From Pseudolysobacter antarcticus (GTDB taxonomy: Bacteria; Pseudomonadota; Gammaproteobacteria; Xanthomonadales; Rhodanobacteraceae): 64,000 nucleotides of DNA. The notes under the pieces were generated by a model. It saw only the letters and a program-made list of their open reading frames with translations. It was not told the DNA's origin and ran no database searches. Within the stretch, counting starts at the first letter, position 1, and each line of letters opens with the position of its first letter. The position numbers were made by a program, and so were the translations under genes. Positions 18,613-30,099 of this stretch are shown piece after piece. Location of the stretch: contig NZ_CP035704.1 of assembly GCF_004168365.1 (NCBI RefSeq), forward strand, positions 868,001 to 932,000, read 5' to 3'.

Positions 18613-19554
18613 ATGAACATCATAATCGTTGCCAGGCCGCATGCGGCACCTGTATCGATAGATTTAAACAGTTGGCGCGGACGTTTGAAGGTAGGCTTGG
18701 CGGTTACGCTGTGTGGTTTGACCTGTGCTGGCTTGGGCGTTTGCGCCACGCTGGTGATTGCCGGACCTAGCGATCATGCGCTGGCCGGAATCCGCGCGAT
18801 GCACGCGCAGGTTCTCGCCCAGCAGGGCGCACTGGATGCACTGGATGCCTCATCGCACCGAAATCTGGACGCGTTGGCATTGAAGCTGGGCGAATTGCAG
18901 GCACAAGCTACGCGCTTGAATGCACTCGGTGAGCGTTTGACCCAGGTCGGCAAGCTCGAAGACGGCGAGTTCGACTTCAAGGAAGCGCCGGCATTGGGCG
19001 GCCCCGAAGATACCTCGGCGCCGTCGCATGCGCTGGACGAACAATTTTCGGCGTCGATCACGCGCATGCACGCGCAGTTCGATGAACAGGAAGCGCAACT
19101 TTCGGTGCTTGAAAATTTATTGCTGGATCGCAAGATCAGCAACGCGCTGCTGCCGCAAGGCATGCCGGTCGCGACCGGATACATCGGCTCCGGTTACGGC
19201 GGTCGCAGTGATCCGATCAATGGCCACAGCGAATTCCATAGCGGTATTGATTTTGATGCAGCACCGGGTACGCCGATCCAGGCCGTCGCGGAAGGTGTCG
19301 TCACGTGGAACGGCGAACGTCCGGGTTACGGCAATGTGGTTGAAGTCGATCACGGCAACGGCTACATGACACGTTATGCGCACAATCAGCAGAATATGGT
19401 GGCGGTAGGCACGCGCGTGCACGCTGGGCAGATCATCGCCAAGGTCGGTTCGACCGGACGCGCTACCGGTCCGCATTGTCACTTCGAGGTGTGGCTGGAC
19501 GGACATCCGGTCAATCCGCTGAGTTATGTGCAAGGCAAGCATCACAACGGCTAG
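18613..19554 (+). CDS. M23 family peptidase (LytM/peptidoglycan endopeptidase)
   Basis: It has 313 residues. A membrane anchor at about residues 28-50 is followed by a coiled-coil-prone region (residues 60-150) and a C-terminal LytM domain. The zinc ligands appear intact: the H and D of SEFHSGIDFD and the HCH of GPHCHFEVW. An active periplasmic endopeptidase that cuts peptide cross-links is therefore expected, rather than an EnvC/NlpD-like activator with lost ligands. The frame extends upstream to 18421 over dciA, but the start at 18613 gives a proper N-terminus. It is followed by a clear terminator. Confidence 0.9.
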   Translation: MNIIIVARPHAAPVSIDLNSWRGRLKVGLAVTLCGLTCAGLGVCATLVIAGPSDHALAGIRAMHAQVLAQQGALDALDASSHRNLDALALKLGELQAQATRLNALGERLTQVGKLEDGEFDFKEAPALGGPEDTSAPSHALDEQFSASITRMHAQFDEQEAQLSVLENLLLDRKISNALLPQGMPVATGYIGSGYGGRSDPINGHSEFHSGIDFDAAPGTPIQAVAEGVVTWNGERPGYGNVVEVDHGNGYMTRYAHNQQNMVAVGTRVHAGQIIAKVGSTGRATGPHCHFEVWLDGHPVNPLSYVQGKHHNG

Positions 19555-19628
19555 ATATTCTGAATCTGCGTTCGATCGATCTGTAAGACTTTGTAGAGAA
19601 ATCGATTCGGCATCGCAGTAAACGCAAG

Positions 19629-19657
19629 CCGGCAGCTTGAACGATTGCCGGTTTTTT
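19629..19657 (+). terminator. rho-independent terminator after the M23 peptidase gene
   Basis: CCGGCA (19629-19634) pairs with TGCCGG (19646-19651), with an 11-base loop, followed directly by six T residues (19652-19657). It lies 75 bases after the stop codon. Confidence 0.8.
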
Positions 19658-19792
19658 GCGAGCATTTATGCGATTGTTCTGCTGCGTATTCTTGGCAAAA
19701 CGATCACACTTGAATGCGTTGGCGCGGTTCGCCAAGCAATCGTCGCGCCCTTGAAAGCACAGTATTAAACCCAAACTGGTTTGCTTTGGGCG

Positions 19793-19850
19793 GAAGCCGC
19801 CGTATCATGCGGCGGCTTCTGCTTTTCAACTGCGGGCGTGAATTCCCGCA
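19793..19850 (+). promoter_or_regulatory. two tandem hairpins in the secA leader
   Basis: The first hairpin is a perfect 10-bp stem, GAAGCCGCCG (19793-19802) with CGGCGGCTTC (19810-19819), 7-base loop, followed by TGCTTTT. The second is TGCGGG (19831-19836) with CCCGCA (19845-19850), 8-base loop. They end 37 bases before the secA ATG. The first looks like a terminator or attenuator. No SecM-like coding sequence is seen in the 333-base gap 19555-19887, and no confident promoter was found there. Confidence 0.55.
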
Positions 19851-19887
19851 CGTATTACCCATTCCCTTTCGTCACCTTTGGTTTCCC

Positions 19888-22605
<2,718 letters not shown>

Positions 22606-22674
22606 GATTTCCGCCGCGAGCGCGTAATACATCGCGATCATCATCGGCTTGCGACATCGTCTGAAATAACCCCC

Positions 22675-22700
22675 GAGCCGCGCTGAATTCAGCGCGGCTC
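22675..22700. repeat. 26-bp perfect palindrome after secA
   Basis: Positions 22675-22687 are the exact reverse complement of 22688-22700, centred on GAATTC. It begins 70 bases after the secA stop and ends 27 bases before the Nudix gene. It can form a long stem but no T-run follows on either side. It may be an imperfect bidirectional terminator or a binding site. Confidence 0.6.
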
Positions 22701-22727
22701 GTTCATGTCTGGATCAAGGCCGCGCAC

Positions 22728-23669
22728 ATGAAAAAAACGCCTATGTATGTCGTTGCCGGCGTGATCCGCGATGCGCGCGGACGGATCCTGCTGGCGCAGC
22801 GACCACCAGGAAAACATCTGGCGGGACTGTGGGAATATCCGGGTGGCAAACTCGAAGCCGGTGAAACTCCCGAGCAAGCATTGGCGCGCGAGTTGCACGA
22901 AGAACTCGGTATCCACACCACGGCGATGCGACGGTTGATCCGCATTCCGTGGCATTACCCGGATAAAGACATCGTACTCGACGTATTCGATGTGCTGGCT
23001 TACAACGGTGAGCCGAGCTCGTGCGAAGGCCAGCAATTGCAGTGGCATGCGCTCGGGGAATTGTCCGGTGCGGATATGCCACCAGCGGATCGCCCGGTGC
23101 TGGCGGCGCTCAAGCTGCCGCATGAATATGCGATTTCGCCGGAGCCGACAAATCCCGCTGAATTTCTGACAGCGCTGGATCGCGTGCTCGCGCGCGGCGT
23201 GCGTCTGGTGCAACTGCGTGGCAAAACCATATCACGCGAATTGCTACGCGAACTGGTTCCCGTGGTGCTGGATCGTTGTCGTGCGGCGAATGCCCGATTG
23301 CTGTTGAATGGCGATATTGCGCTGGCGCAGGAATTTGAACTCGACGGCGTTCATTTGACGTCAGCGCAATTGATGCAGCATTCGTCGCGACCGCTGCCGA
23401 CCGAGCAATGGCTAGCAGCGTCGTGTCACGACGAAGCAGAGTTGCAGCATGCGATGGCGATTGGCGTGGATTTCGTCACTCTCTCGCCGGTGTCGCTGGC
23501 AAGCAGTCATCCGCATGCGCCTGTCATGGGCTGGGAGGGCTTCGCCGCGCTTTGCGCGCAGGCAGCGCTGCCTGTGTATGCCCTCGGTGGTTTGCGCTCC
23601 GCAGACGCCGATACAGCGCGTGTGCACGGCGCGCAAGGCATAGCGGGTATTTCGACGTTTTGGAGTTAG
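22728..23669 (+). CDS. Nudix hydrolase (MutT-like) fused to a ThiE/TenI-like domain
   Basis: It has 313 residues. Residues 1-128 are a MutT-type Nudix domain with a complete Nudix box (G40, E46, R54-E55, E58-E59, G61). This suggests hydrolysis of damaged nucleoside triphosphates such as 8-oxo-dGTP. Residues 135-313 form a TIM-barrel domain like thiamine phosphate synthase/TenI: LVQLRGK, LLLNGD, DGVHLTSAQL, LSPVSLASSHPHAPVMGWEGF and ALGGL. The VHLTS and SPV segments differ from catalytic ThiE, so synthase activity is doubtful. This fusion is known in gammaproteobacteria, usually annotated only as a Nudix family hydrolase. It follows secA in the same direction. Confidence 0.88.
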   Translation: MKKTPMYVVAGVIRDARGRILLAQRPPGKHLAGLWEYPGGKLEAGETPEQALARELHEELGIHTTAMRRLIRIPWHYPDKDIVLDVFDVLAYNGEPSSCEGQQLQWHALGELSGADMPPADRPVLAALKLPHEYAISPEPTNPAEFLTALDRVLARGVRLVQLRGKTISRELLRELVPVVLDRCRAANARLLLNGDIALAQEFELDGVHLTSAQLMQHSSRPLPTEQWLAASCHDEAELQHAMAIGVDFVTLSPVSLASSHPHAPVMGWEGFAALCAQAALPVYALGGLRSADADTARVHGAQGIAGISTFWS

Positions 23670-23732
23670 GCGATCGGCGGTTATCAGAACCCCGGCGAAA
23701 TGCGGCGTGGTGTGACGATCCAGATTCAACTG

Positions 23733-24359
23733 CTAGTGCGATACCAGCGTCAGGTAACGTTGATGCAATTGCTCGACCGCGGCATTCAATTCTTCCAGCG
23801 TGCCGGTGTTTTCGATCACATCGTCGGCACGCGCCAGACGCGCCGAACGGCTCGCTTGCGCTGCCAGAATCTGCTGCGCAAGTTCCACGGTGACGCCGTC
23901 GCGTTGCAGCAAGCGCTCGATCTGCAATGATTCGGGTACGTCGATGACCAGCACGCGATTTATCCAGTCGTAGTCATGCGCGGATTCGACCAATAGCGGA
24001 ATCGCCAGAATGCTGTAGGCCGTTGCATCGCGACGCACCCGCGCGTGAAGTTCGTCGCGCACACCTGGATGCAAAATCGCTTCGAGCTCATGCCGCAGTT
24101 GCGGATTGGCGAACACGCGCTCGCGCATGTATTTGCGGTCGAGTTCGCCAGTTGCGGTAATCGCATCGCTGCCGAACACGCGCGTGATATCCAGCAATGC
24201 CGGTTGACCGGGAGCTACCAGTTCGCGTGCGATCAAATCCGCATCGTGCACACACATGCCAAGCTGTTCGAATTGGCGCGAGACTGCACTCTTGCCCGAT
24301 GCAATGCCGCCGGTGATTACAACGACAAGCCGTCCGCGATCAACTGCGACGGAATTCAC
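23733..24359 (-). CDS. coaE: CoaE, dephospho-CoA kinase
   Basis: It phosphorylates dephospho-CoA in the last step of coenzyme A synthesis. It has 208 residues from GTG 24359, whose GTGA overlaps the pilD stop; an ATG at 24383 would add eight residues and overlap pilD by 28 bases. The P-loop GGIASGKSAVS is followed by DADLIARE, and LVESAHDYDWINRVLVIDVPE matches the family. It is the last gene of the pilB-pilC-pilD-coaE minus-strand set, as in pseudomonads and xanthomonads. Confidence 0.93.
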   Translation of the reverse strand: MNSVAVDRGRLVVVITGGIASGKSAVSRQFEQLGMCVHDADLIARELVAPGQPALLDITRVFGSDAITATGELDRKYMRERVFANPQLRHELEAILHPGVRDELHARVRRDATAYSILAIPLLVESAHDYDWINRVLVIDVPESLQIERLLQRDGVTVELAQQILAAQASRSARLARADDVIENTGTLEELNAAVEQLHQRYLTLVSH

Positions 24360-25228
24360 CCCAATCCCAGCGTGTGTTGCCATAACGCGATGATCTCAGC
24401 GCCCCATACAAACTGCACCCAGCCCGCAATCGCGATGAATGGGCCGAAGGCAAATGGAATGGAGCGATCCTGGCCACGCAGCAGCATCAAGCCGCCACCG
24501 ATCAAGGCGCCGACGAGGGACGACAGCAACACGATCGGCAGGATGCTGGTCCAGCCCATCCATGCGCCGAGCGCGGCCAGCAGTTTGAAGTCGCCATGGC
24601 CCATGCCTTCCTTGCCCGTGAGCAGTTTGAACAGCCAGTACACCGACCACAGACTGAGATAGCCGACGATCGCGCCGAGGATGCTGGTATTGCCATCGAC
24701 AAACAGCGGAACCAGGGCAATCAACAAGCCAAGCCAGAGCAACGGCAGCGTGAGATTGTCCGGCAATAACTGCGTGCGCGCATCAATGCCACCGAGTGCG
24801 ATCAGCGTCCAGCTGAAAGTCAGTCCCGCTGCGGCCTGATAGGTCAGGCCGAACTTCCATACGATCACGGCTGAAGCGATGCCGGTCAGCAATTCCACGA
24901 GTGGATATTGGATCGAAATGGGCGTTTGGCAGTGCCGGCAGCGACCGCGTAGTACCAGCCAGCTAATTAGCGGGATATTTTCGAAGGCGCCGAGCGCATG
25001 TTTGCAGTGTGGGCAATGCGAAGGCTCACGCACGATGCCCGGTGGCGCGGGAGTCGGCGTGGTTGGTGCGTCCAGTTCAAGGAATTCGCGGCTCTGCTGT
25101 TGCCAGTCGTGCAGCATGCGCGCCGGCAGACGCAGAATCACGACGTTGAGGAAACTGCCGACGATCAGACCCAGGACGCCAGCGAGCGCCACGCTCGCCA
25201 CGGGCGAGGCTTGCAGGAGTTCAAGCAT
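24356..25228 (-). CDS. pilD: PilD, prepilin leader peptidase/N-methyltransferase
   Basis: A polytopic inner-membrane aspartyl protease that cleaves the PilA leader before Phe and methylates the new N-terminus. It has 290 residues. The cytoplasmic zinc site uses C72, C75, C97 and C100. The catalytic aspartates are D149 (GGID) and D213 (GHGDFK), the same positions as in Pseudomonas PilD. About eight membrane segments are visible. It overlaps coaE, and its start is 35 bases after the pilC stop. Confidence 0.95.
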   Translation of the reverse strand: MLELLQASPVASVALAGVLGLIVGSFLNVVILRLPARMLHDWQQQSREFLELDAPTTPTPAPPGIVREPSHCPHCKHALGAFENIPLISWLVLRGRCRHCQTPISIQYPLVELLTGIASAVIVWKFGLTYQAAAGLTFSWTLIALGGIDARTQLLPDNLTLPLLWLGLLIALVPLFVDGNTSILGAIVGYLSLWSVYWLFKLLTGKEGMGHGDFKLLAALGAWMGWTSILPIVLLSSLVGALIGGGLMLLRGQDRSIPFAFGPFIAIAGWVQFVWGAEIIALWQHTLGLG

Positions 25229-25263
25229 TGAATTGGTGCTGTGGGCGTATGTGTGGAGTCGGG

Positions 25264-26529
25264 TTACATCGTTGCGGCGAGTTTGAAAATCGGCAGATAC
25301 ATACCGACCACGATACTGCCGACAACCACGCCGATAATCATCATGATGAACGGCTCAAGCAGAGTGCTCAAGGTATCGACCGCGTTATTGACCTCTTGCT
25401 CATAGAATTCGGCGATCTTGAAGAGCATGGTGTCGAGTGCGCCCGATTCCTCGCCAATCGAGACCATCTGGACCACCATGTTCGGGAAAAGATTGGTCTG
25501 CCGCATCGAGAGTTGCAAGGAATGACCTACGGATACGTCTTCGCGTACTCGCTCGGTCGCTTGCGCGTAGACGATGCTGCCGGTTGCGCCGCCAACAGCG
25601 CTGAGTGCTTCAACCAGCGGAACGCCGGCTCTGAATGTGACGCCAAGAGTACGGGCAAATCGCGCGATTGCTGATTGATGCAGGATTTTGCCGATGACCG
25701 GAATTTTCAGCATGACGCGATCAATCAAGTGGGCGAAAGCGGGCGAGCGATTTTTCAGCATGACCAAACCGACAATCGAGCCGATCACCACAGCTAGCAC
25801 CAACCACCAGTAGGCGATCAGAAAATCCGAGCAATTTACCAGCATCAAAGTAAACGCCGGAAGATCAGAGCCCGCTGCTTTGAAAACGGTTTGAAATGTA
25901 GGCAGCACAAATATCAACAAGACTGCAGCAACCAAAAACGCCACCGCCAAAACGATCGCAGGATAAAAAAGCGCCTTCTTGATCTTGGCCTTTATGGTTT
26001 CGAGATTTTCCTTGTACGTGGCGACCGTATCCAATACCGAATCGAGCACACCAGCGGCTTCGCCCGCACCTACTAAGTTGCGATAAAGCTCATCGAATTG
26101 CACCGGATATTTGGCCAGCGATTCGGTCAACGACGAGCCACCCTCGATTGATGTCTTGACATCGATCAACATGTTTTTCATGCGAGGATTGTCCTGGCCA
26201 CTAGCCACAATCTCGAAGGCTTGCACCATCGGAATGCCGGCCGCCATCATCGTTGCCAGCTGACGACTGAAGACCGCAATTTCACGCGCAGTAACCGTTT
26301 TTCCGGCAGCGCCAAACAGCGGTTTACTCTTCGGTTTGATGGAGGTGACGTTGATACCTTGGCGACGTAGCTCCGCCTTGACCATCGTTATCGATTTACC
26401 TACATGGTCGCCCTTGAGCTTGACCCCGCGCTTGTCAGTTCCTACCCATTGAAACGGCAGCATCTGATTGACCTGCGCTCGCGCAGCGCCGGTTGTTTTT
26501 CCGGCTTTGATTGCGGCTACTGTTGCCAT
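25264..26529 (-). CDS. pilC: PilC, type IV pilus inner-membrane platform protein
   Basis: An inner-membrane protein that works with the PilB and PilT ATPases to insert and remove pilins at the fibre base. It has 421 residues with two GspF/PilC domains (about 90-215 and 290-415), each with the family pattern of amphipathic helices and membrane segments. FSRQLATMMAAGIPMVQAFEIV and FARTLGVTFRAGVPLVEALSAVGGA are the two repeated motifs. Three bases separate it from pilB. Confidence 0.95.
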   Translation of the reverse strand: MATVAAIKAGKTTGAARAQVNQMLPFQWVGTDKRGVKLKGDHVGKSITMVKAELRRQGINVTSIKPKSKPLFGAAGKTVTAREIAVFSRQLATMMAAGIPMVQAFEIVASGQDNPRMKNMLIDVKTSIEGGSSLTESLAKYPVQFDELYRNLVGAGEAAGVLDSVLDTVATYKENLETIKAKIKKALFYPAIVLAVAFLVAAVLLIFVLPTFQTVFKAAGSDLPAFTLMLVNCSDFLIAYWWLVLAVVIGSIVGLVMLKNRSPAFAHLIDRVMLKIPVIGKILHQSAIARFARTLGVTFRAGVPLVEALSAVGGATGSIVYAQATERVREDVSVGHSLQLSMRQTNLFPNMVVQMVSIGEESGALDTMLFKIAEFYEQEVNNAVDTLSTLLEPFIMMIIGVVVGSIVVGMYLPIFKLAATM

Positions 26530-26532
26530 GGC

Positions 26533-28263
26533 TTAATCCTTGGTGACGCGGTTGATTTCGGTGAGGCTCGACAAACCGTTTTTCAATTTGAGCAATGCAG
26601 ACTGGCGTAGATCACGAATCCCTTCGGAGCGAGCTTGGTTGGCGATTTGCGCCGCGCCACCGCCCTCAAGGATGATTTGTCCGATCGACTCGGTGATCGG
26701 CATCACCTGGTAGACACCAACGCGCCCCTTGAACCCTTCATTGCAGGAAGAGCAACCCAAGGCATCGTAAAGATGCAGATGCGGAATTTCTTCCGCGGTA
26801 AAACCTTCCTTGAGCAAGGCTGCTTCGGGTAGCGTGAACGGTTGTTTGCAATCGTGCAAACGTCGCATCAAACGCTGTGCGATAACCAGTGTTACCGAAG
26901 AAGTGATGTTGTAAGGCGCTATGCCCATATTCATCAAACGTGCAATGGTTTGCGGCGCATCGTTGGTATGCAGGGTGGACAACACCATGTGGCCGGTTTG
27001 CGCTGCCTTGATGGCGATCTCCGCCGTTTCAAGATCGCGAATTTCGCCGACCATGATCACGTCGGGATCCTGGCGCAAGAACGAGCGCAGTGCGGTAGAA
27101 AAGGTCATGCCGCGCTTGAGATTGAACTGTACCTGGTTGATGCCGCTAAGGCGTATTTCAACAGGGTCTTCGACGGTCGAGATATTGCGCCCTTCGGTAT
27201 TCAGTATGTTCAGCGCAGTGTACAGCGATACGGTCTTGCCGGAACCCGTCGGGCCTGTGACCAGCACCATGCCATACGGCTTGTCGATGGCGTTGAGGAA
27301 CAACTCTTTCTGATCCTCCTCATAACCGAGCTTGTCGATACCGAGTTTGGCCGCCGAGGCATCCAGAATACGCAGAACCGCTTTTTCCCCGAACAAGGTC
27401 GGGCAGGTGCTGACACGAAAATCGATGGCCTTGGTTTTTGATAGGTTGAGTTTGATACGACCATCTTGCGGCACACGTTTCTCGGCGATATCGAGCCCGG
27501 ACATCACCTTGATGCGAGAGCTGATGCGCGGGCTCATCTTTATCGGCGGTGCGGCCATGTTGCGCAGAATGCCATCCATGCGAAAACGCACACGGTAGGT
27601 GTTTTCGTATGGCTCGAAATGAATATCGGATGCGCCGCGTTTGATCGCATCGATCAGCACTTTGTTGATGAAGCGTACTACCGGCGCATCGTCGGTACCG
27701 GTTGCATCAACGCCAGAGCTTCCCGCCTCGCCATCGTCGCTGGTGTCACCAAGCTCGAGATTCTCCAGGCCCTCTGAGTCTTCCAATCCATCCATGATCG
27801 GACCAGCTTGGTTCATCGCCTGGTCGATGGCGCGATCCAGTAAATCCTGTTGTACCAGAATCGGCTCAACCGCGAGATTCGCCTGGAACTTGATCTCATC
27901 CAGCACACGCTGATGGGTGGGATCGGAAATGCCCACAAACAACCGATTGCCACGCTTGAACAGCGGCAAAGCCTTGTGCTGGGTGATGGTTTTTTCGCTG
28001 ACCAGCTTGATCGGAGCCTGACTCAGATCAAGTGCACTGAGATCAAACAGCGGCAGTCCAAACTCCACCGAACTTGCCAGCGCCATTTTTGCATCGCTGA
28101 TCAGGGCGTGCTCGACCAGATAGCTCGCCAACGGCGTTTTGAGCCGCGTGCTCGCTTCAATAGCTTTGCGGATATCCACATCGGTGACGGTGCCTTCTGC
28201 CACCAGCCTGCGAGCGATGCCGTTAAGACCCGCCAATGCCATTGGGTTCATTTGCGTTGCCAT
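26533..28263 (-). CDS. pilB: PilB, type IV pilus assembly ATPase
   Basis: The cytoplasmic hexameric ATPase that powers pilus extension. It has 576 residues from ATG 28263, which has a GGGGAA ribosome site; the open frame reaches 28422 without support. The N-terminal MshEN-type domain is followed by Walker A GPTGSGKT at 337-344, the Asp box and the His box (TGHMVLSTLHTNDAPQT). A zinc-binding region has HDC and CSSC. It heads the pilBCD-coaE set. A partial sigma-54 -24 element lies about 135 bases upstream. Confidence 0.95.
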   Translation of the reverse strand: MATQMNPMALAGLNGIARRLVAEGTVTDVDIRKAIEASTRLKTPLASYLVEHALISDAKMALASSVEFGLPLFDLSALDLSQAPIKLVSEKTITQHKALPLFKRGNRLFVGISDPTHQRVLDEIKFQANLAVEPILVQQDLLDRAIDQAMNQAGPIMDGLEDSEGLENLELGDTSDDGEAGSSGVDATGTDDAPVVRFINKVLIDAIKRGASDIHFEPYENTYRVRFRMDGILRNMAAPPIKMSPRISSRIKVMSGLDIAEKRVPQDGRIKLNLSKTKAIDFRVSTCPTLFGEKAVLRILDASAAKLGIDKLGYEEDQKELFLNAIDKPYGMVLVTGPTGSGKTVSLYTALNILNTEGRNISTVEDPVEIRLSGINQVQFNLKRGMTFSTALRSFLRQDPDVIMVGEIRDLETAEIAIKAAQTGHMVLSTLHTNDAPQTIARLMNMGIAPYNITSSVTLVIAQRLMRRLHDCKQPFTLPEAALLKEGFTAEEIPHLHLYDALGCSSCNEGFKGRVGVYQVMPITESIGQIILEGGGAAQIANQARSEGIRDLRQSALLKLKNGLSSLTEINRVTKD

Positions 28264-28441
28264 AATTCCCCACGCTTCAATCCAGATCAAATGTACCGCA
28301 AAAGGGGCAGTGAATGAACTACCATTTGCAACGGAACCAATAATTTGCGACAACATCCACAACTTGGCCTCACAATACATACGCACGATCCAAGCCCGTG
28401 CCACACTAAACCGAGTCGCCAAGCCGCATCCTGGGGGAACC

Positions 28442-29296
28442 TTGATCAGTATAATTTTGCCCGCGAAGAACGAAGCCGCGGCACTTGCCGGCGTGTTGCC
28501 GCGATTGCGCGCAGCCTATCCAGACGCAGATATCGTGCTGGTAGACGACGGCTCCAGCGATGAAACGCGCGCGGTTAGTCTGGCCAACGGCGCGCGCGTT
28601 TTTTCACATCCCTACTCTATGGGCAACGGCGCTGCCATCAAGCGTGGCGCGCGTGAAGCGCGAGGAGATACCTTGGTCTTCATGGATGCGGATGGCCAGC
28701 ATGAACCTGAAACTATTGCGCGTTTGTTGTCGAAGCTGGATGAAGGCTACGACATGGTGGTCGGCGCGCGGGCTTGGTCGGGCCAGGCTGGCGCCGCGCG
28801 CGGTTTTGCGAACGCGTTTTACAACTGGCTGGCGACGCGCATGACTGGCCACAAAGTCATGGATCTCACCTCGGGGTTGCGGGCTGTGCGCGCCGACAAA
28901 TTCCGCGAATTTCTGCACTTGTTGCCGAACGGATTTTCATATCCAACCACCATTACGATGGCATTCTTTCGTAGCGCCTACGCGGTGGCGTATGAGCCAG
29001 TTCCCGTGCAAAAGCGCATTGGCAAAAGCCATCTGCGCCCGATTCGCGACGGAATCCGTTTTCTGCTGATCATCTTCAAGATCGCCACGCTATATTCACC
29101 GCTGAAGTTGTTTGTACCAGTGAGCGTCGTGTTTTTCCTGCTGGGCCTCGGACACTACACATATACCTTTTTTATCGCTGGTCGATTTACGAATATGAGC
29201 GCGCTATTGTTCAGCGCGTCGGTAATCGTGTTCTTGATCGGGCTGGTGTCCGAGCAGATCGCAGCGCTAATTTATAGCAAGACCGGCCGAGGCTAA
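28442..29296 (+). CDS. GT2 family glycosyltransferase (DPM1/ArnC-like)
   Basis: It has 284 residues if translation starts at TTG 28442, preceded by GGGGG at 28433. A GTG at 28310 is an alternative but its ribosome site is too close. The N-terminal domain is a GT-A fold: ISIILPAKNEAAAL, VLVDDGSSDET and FMDADGQHEPE with the DXD. Two membrane segments follow at the C-terminus (KLFVPVSVVFFLLGLGHYTYTFFI, LLFSASVIVFLIGLV). Such enzymes load a sugar onto a polyprenyl phosphate, so this may supply the lipid-linked donor for the island. It is divergent from pilB and starts the plus-strand gene set of the island. Confidence 0.85.
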   Translation: MISIILPAKNEAAALAGVLPRLRAAYPDADIVLVDDGSSDETRAVSLANGARVFSHPYSMGNGAAIKRGAREARGDTLVFMDADGQHEPETIARLLSKLDEGYDMVVGARAWSGQAGAARGFANAFYNWLATRMTGHKVMDLTSGLRAVRADKFREFLHLLPNGFSYPTTITMAFFRSAYAVAYEPVPVQKRIGKSHLRPIRDGIRFLLIIFKIATLYSPLKLFVPVSVVFFLLGLGHYTYTFFIAGRFTNMSALLFSASVIVFLIGLVSEQIAALIYSKTGRG

Positions 29297-29298
29297 GC

Positions 29299-30099
29299 GT
29301 GGGTGTCGAAGTGTTGCGTCGAATTGCACGGTACCTGCGCAAGACACCCTTGCACCCGCAGTGGCTGCTCGGCAACAACAACGCAACCGGTCGCTGGGTG
29401 GCTGATGTTGCGCGGGGCCGTATTCTCGACATAGGTTGCGCAGACCGCTGGATAGAGCGGCGGCTACCGGCAGGAAGCGATTATATCGGCCTGGATTACC
29501 TCATCACCGGCAAACATATGTATGGAGCAAAACCACATTTGTATGCAGATGCAAGCCAGCTGCCGCTGACTAGCTCATCAGTCGATACAGTTGTATTGCT
29601 TGAAGTAATGGAGCATCTCCGGCGGCCCCGCGAAGCGCTAGAGGAAGTCATGCGTGTACTGCGCCCCGATGGACGACTGCTCTTGTCCATGCCTTTCCTC
29701 TACCCCGTGCATGACGCGCCCTACGATTATCAACGTCTCACGATCCATGGTTTGATTCGTGATATCGAGGAGGTCGGTTTGCATGTAGAGGAGCTGACCC
29801 CTACTTTGGGCTCGGCGGAGACGGGCGGTTTAATCGCATGTCTTGCCATGGGCGGCATGGCGGAGCTGGCGTTGCAGCGACGCAGCTTGTCGTGCGTGCT
29901 CATTCCGTTGTTTTTGTTGGCTATTCCCGTTGTCAACGTTTTTGCGTGGGCTGGTGGTAGGCTGTTGCCTTCATGGAGCGCAATAACGGCGGGATATCGT
30001 GTTGTGGCAAGCAATTGCACGTGTGGCGAGCAGAATTGCGGGCTACTTCCAGACGGCATCAGACCGGCGACATCGAGTAGTGAGGTTTCGATTCCATGA
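29299..30099 (+). CDS. class I SAM-dependent methyltransferase
   Basis: It has 266 residues from a GTG start two bases after the previous stop. Motif I is ILDIGCADRW (residues 42-51); LLEVMEHLRRPREALEEVMRVLRPDGRLLLSMPF is the Methyltransf_11 core. A hydrophobic stretch (about residues 185-205) suggests membrane association. The substrate is unknown; the context suggests a glycan or a lipid-linked sugar. The stop overlaps the next methyltransferase by ATGA. Base composition drops in this part of the window. Confidence 0.8.
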   Translation: MGVEVLRRIARYLRKTPLHPQWLLGNNNATGRWVADVARGRILDIGCADRWIERRLPAGSDYIGLDYLITGKHMYGAKPHLYADASQLPLTSSSVDTVVLLEVMEHLRRPREALEEVMRVLRPDGRLLLSMPFLYPVHDAPYDYQRLTIHGLIRDIEEVGLHVEELTPTLGSAETGGLIACLAMGGMAELALQRRSLSCVLIPLFLLAIPVVNVFAWAGGRLLPSWSAITAGYRVVASNCTCGEQNCGLLPDGIRPATSSSEVSIP

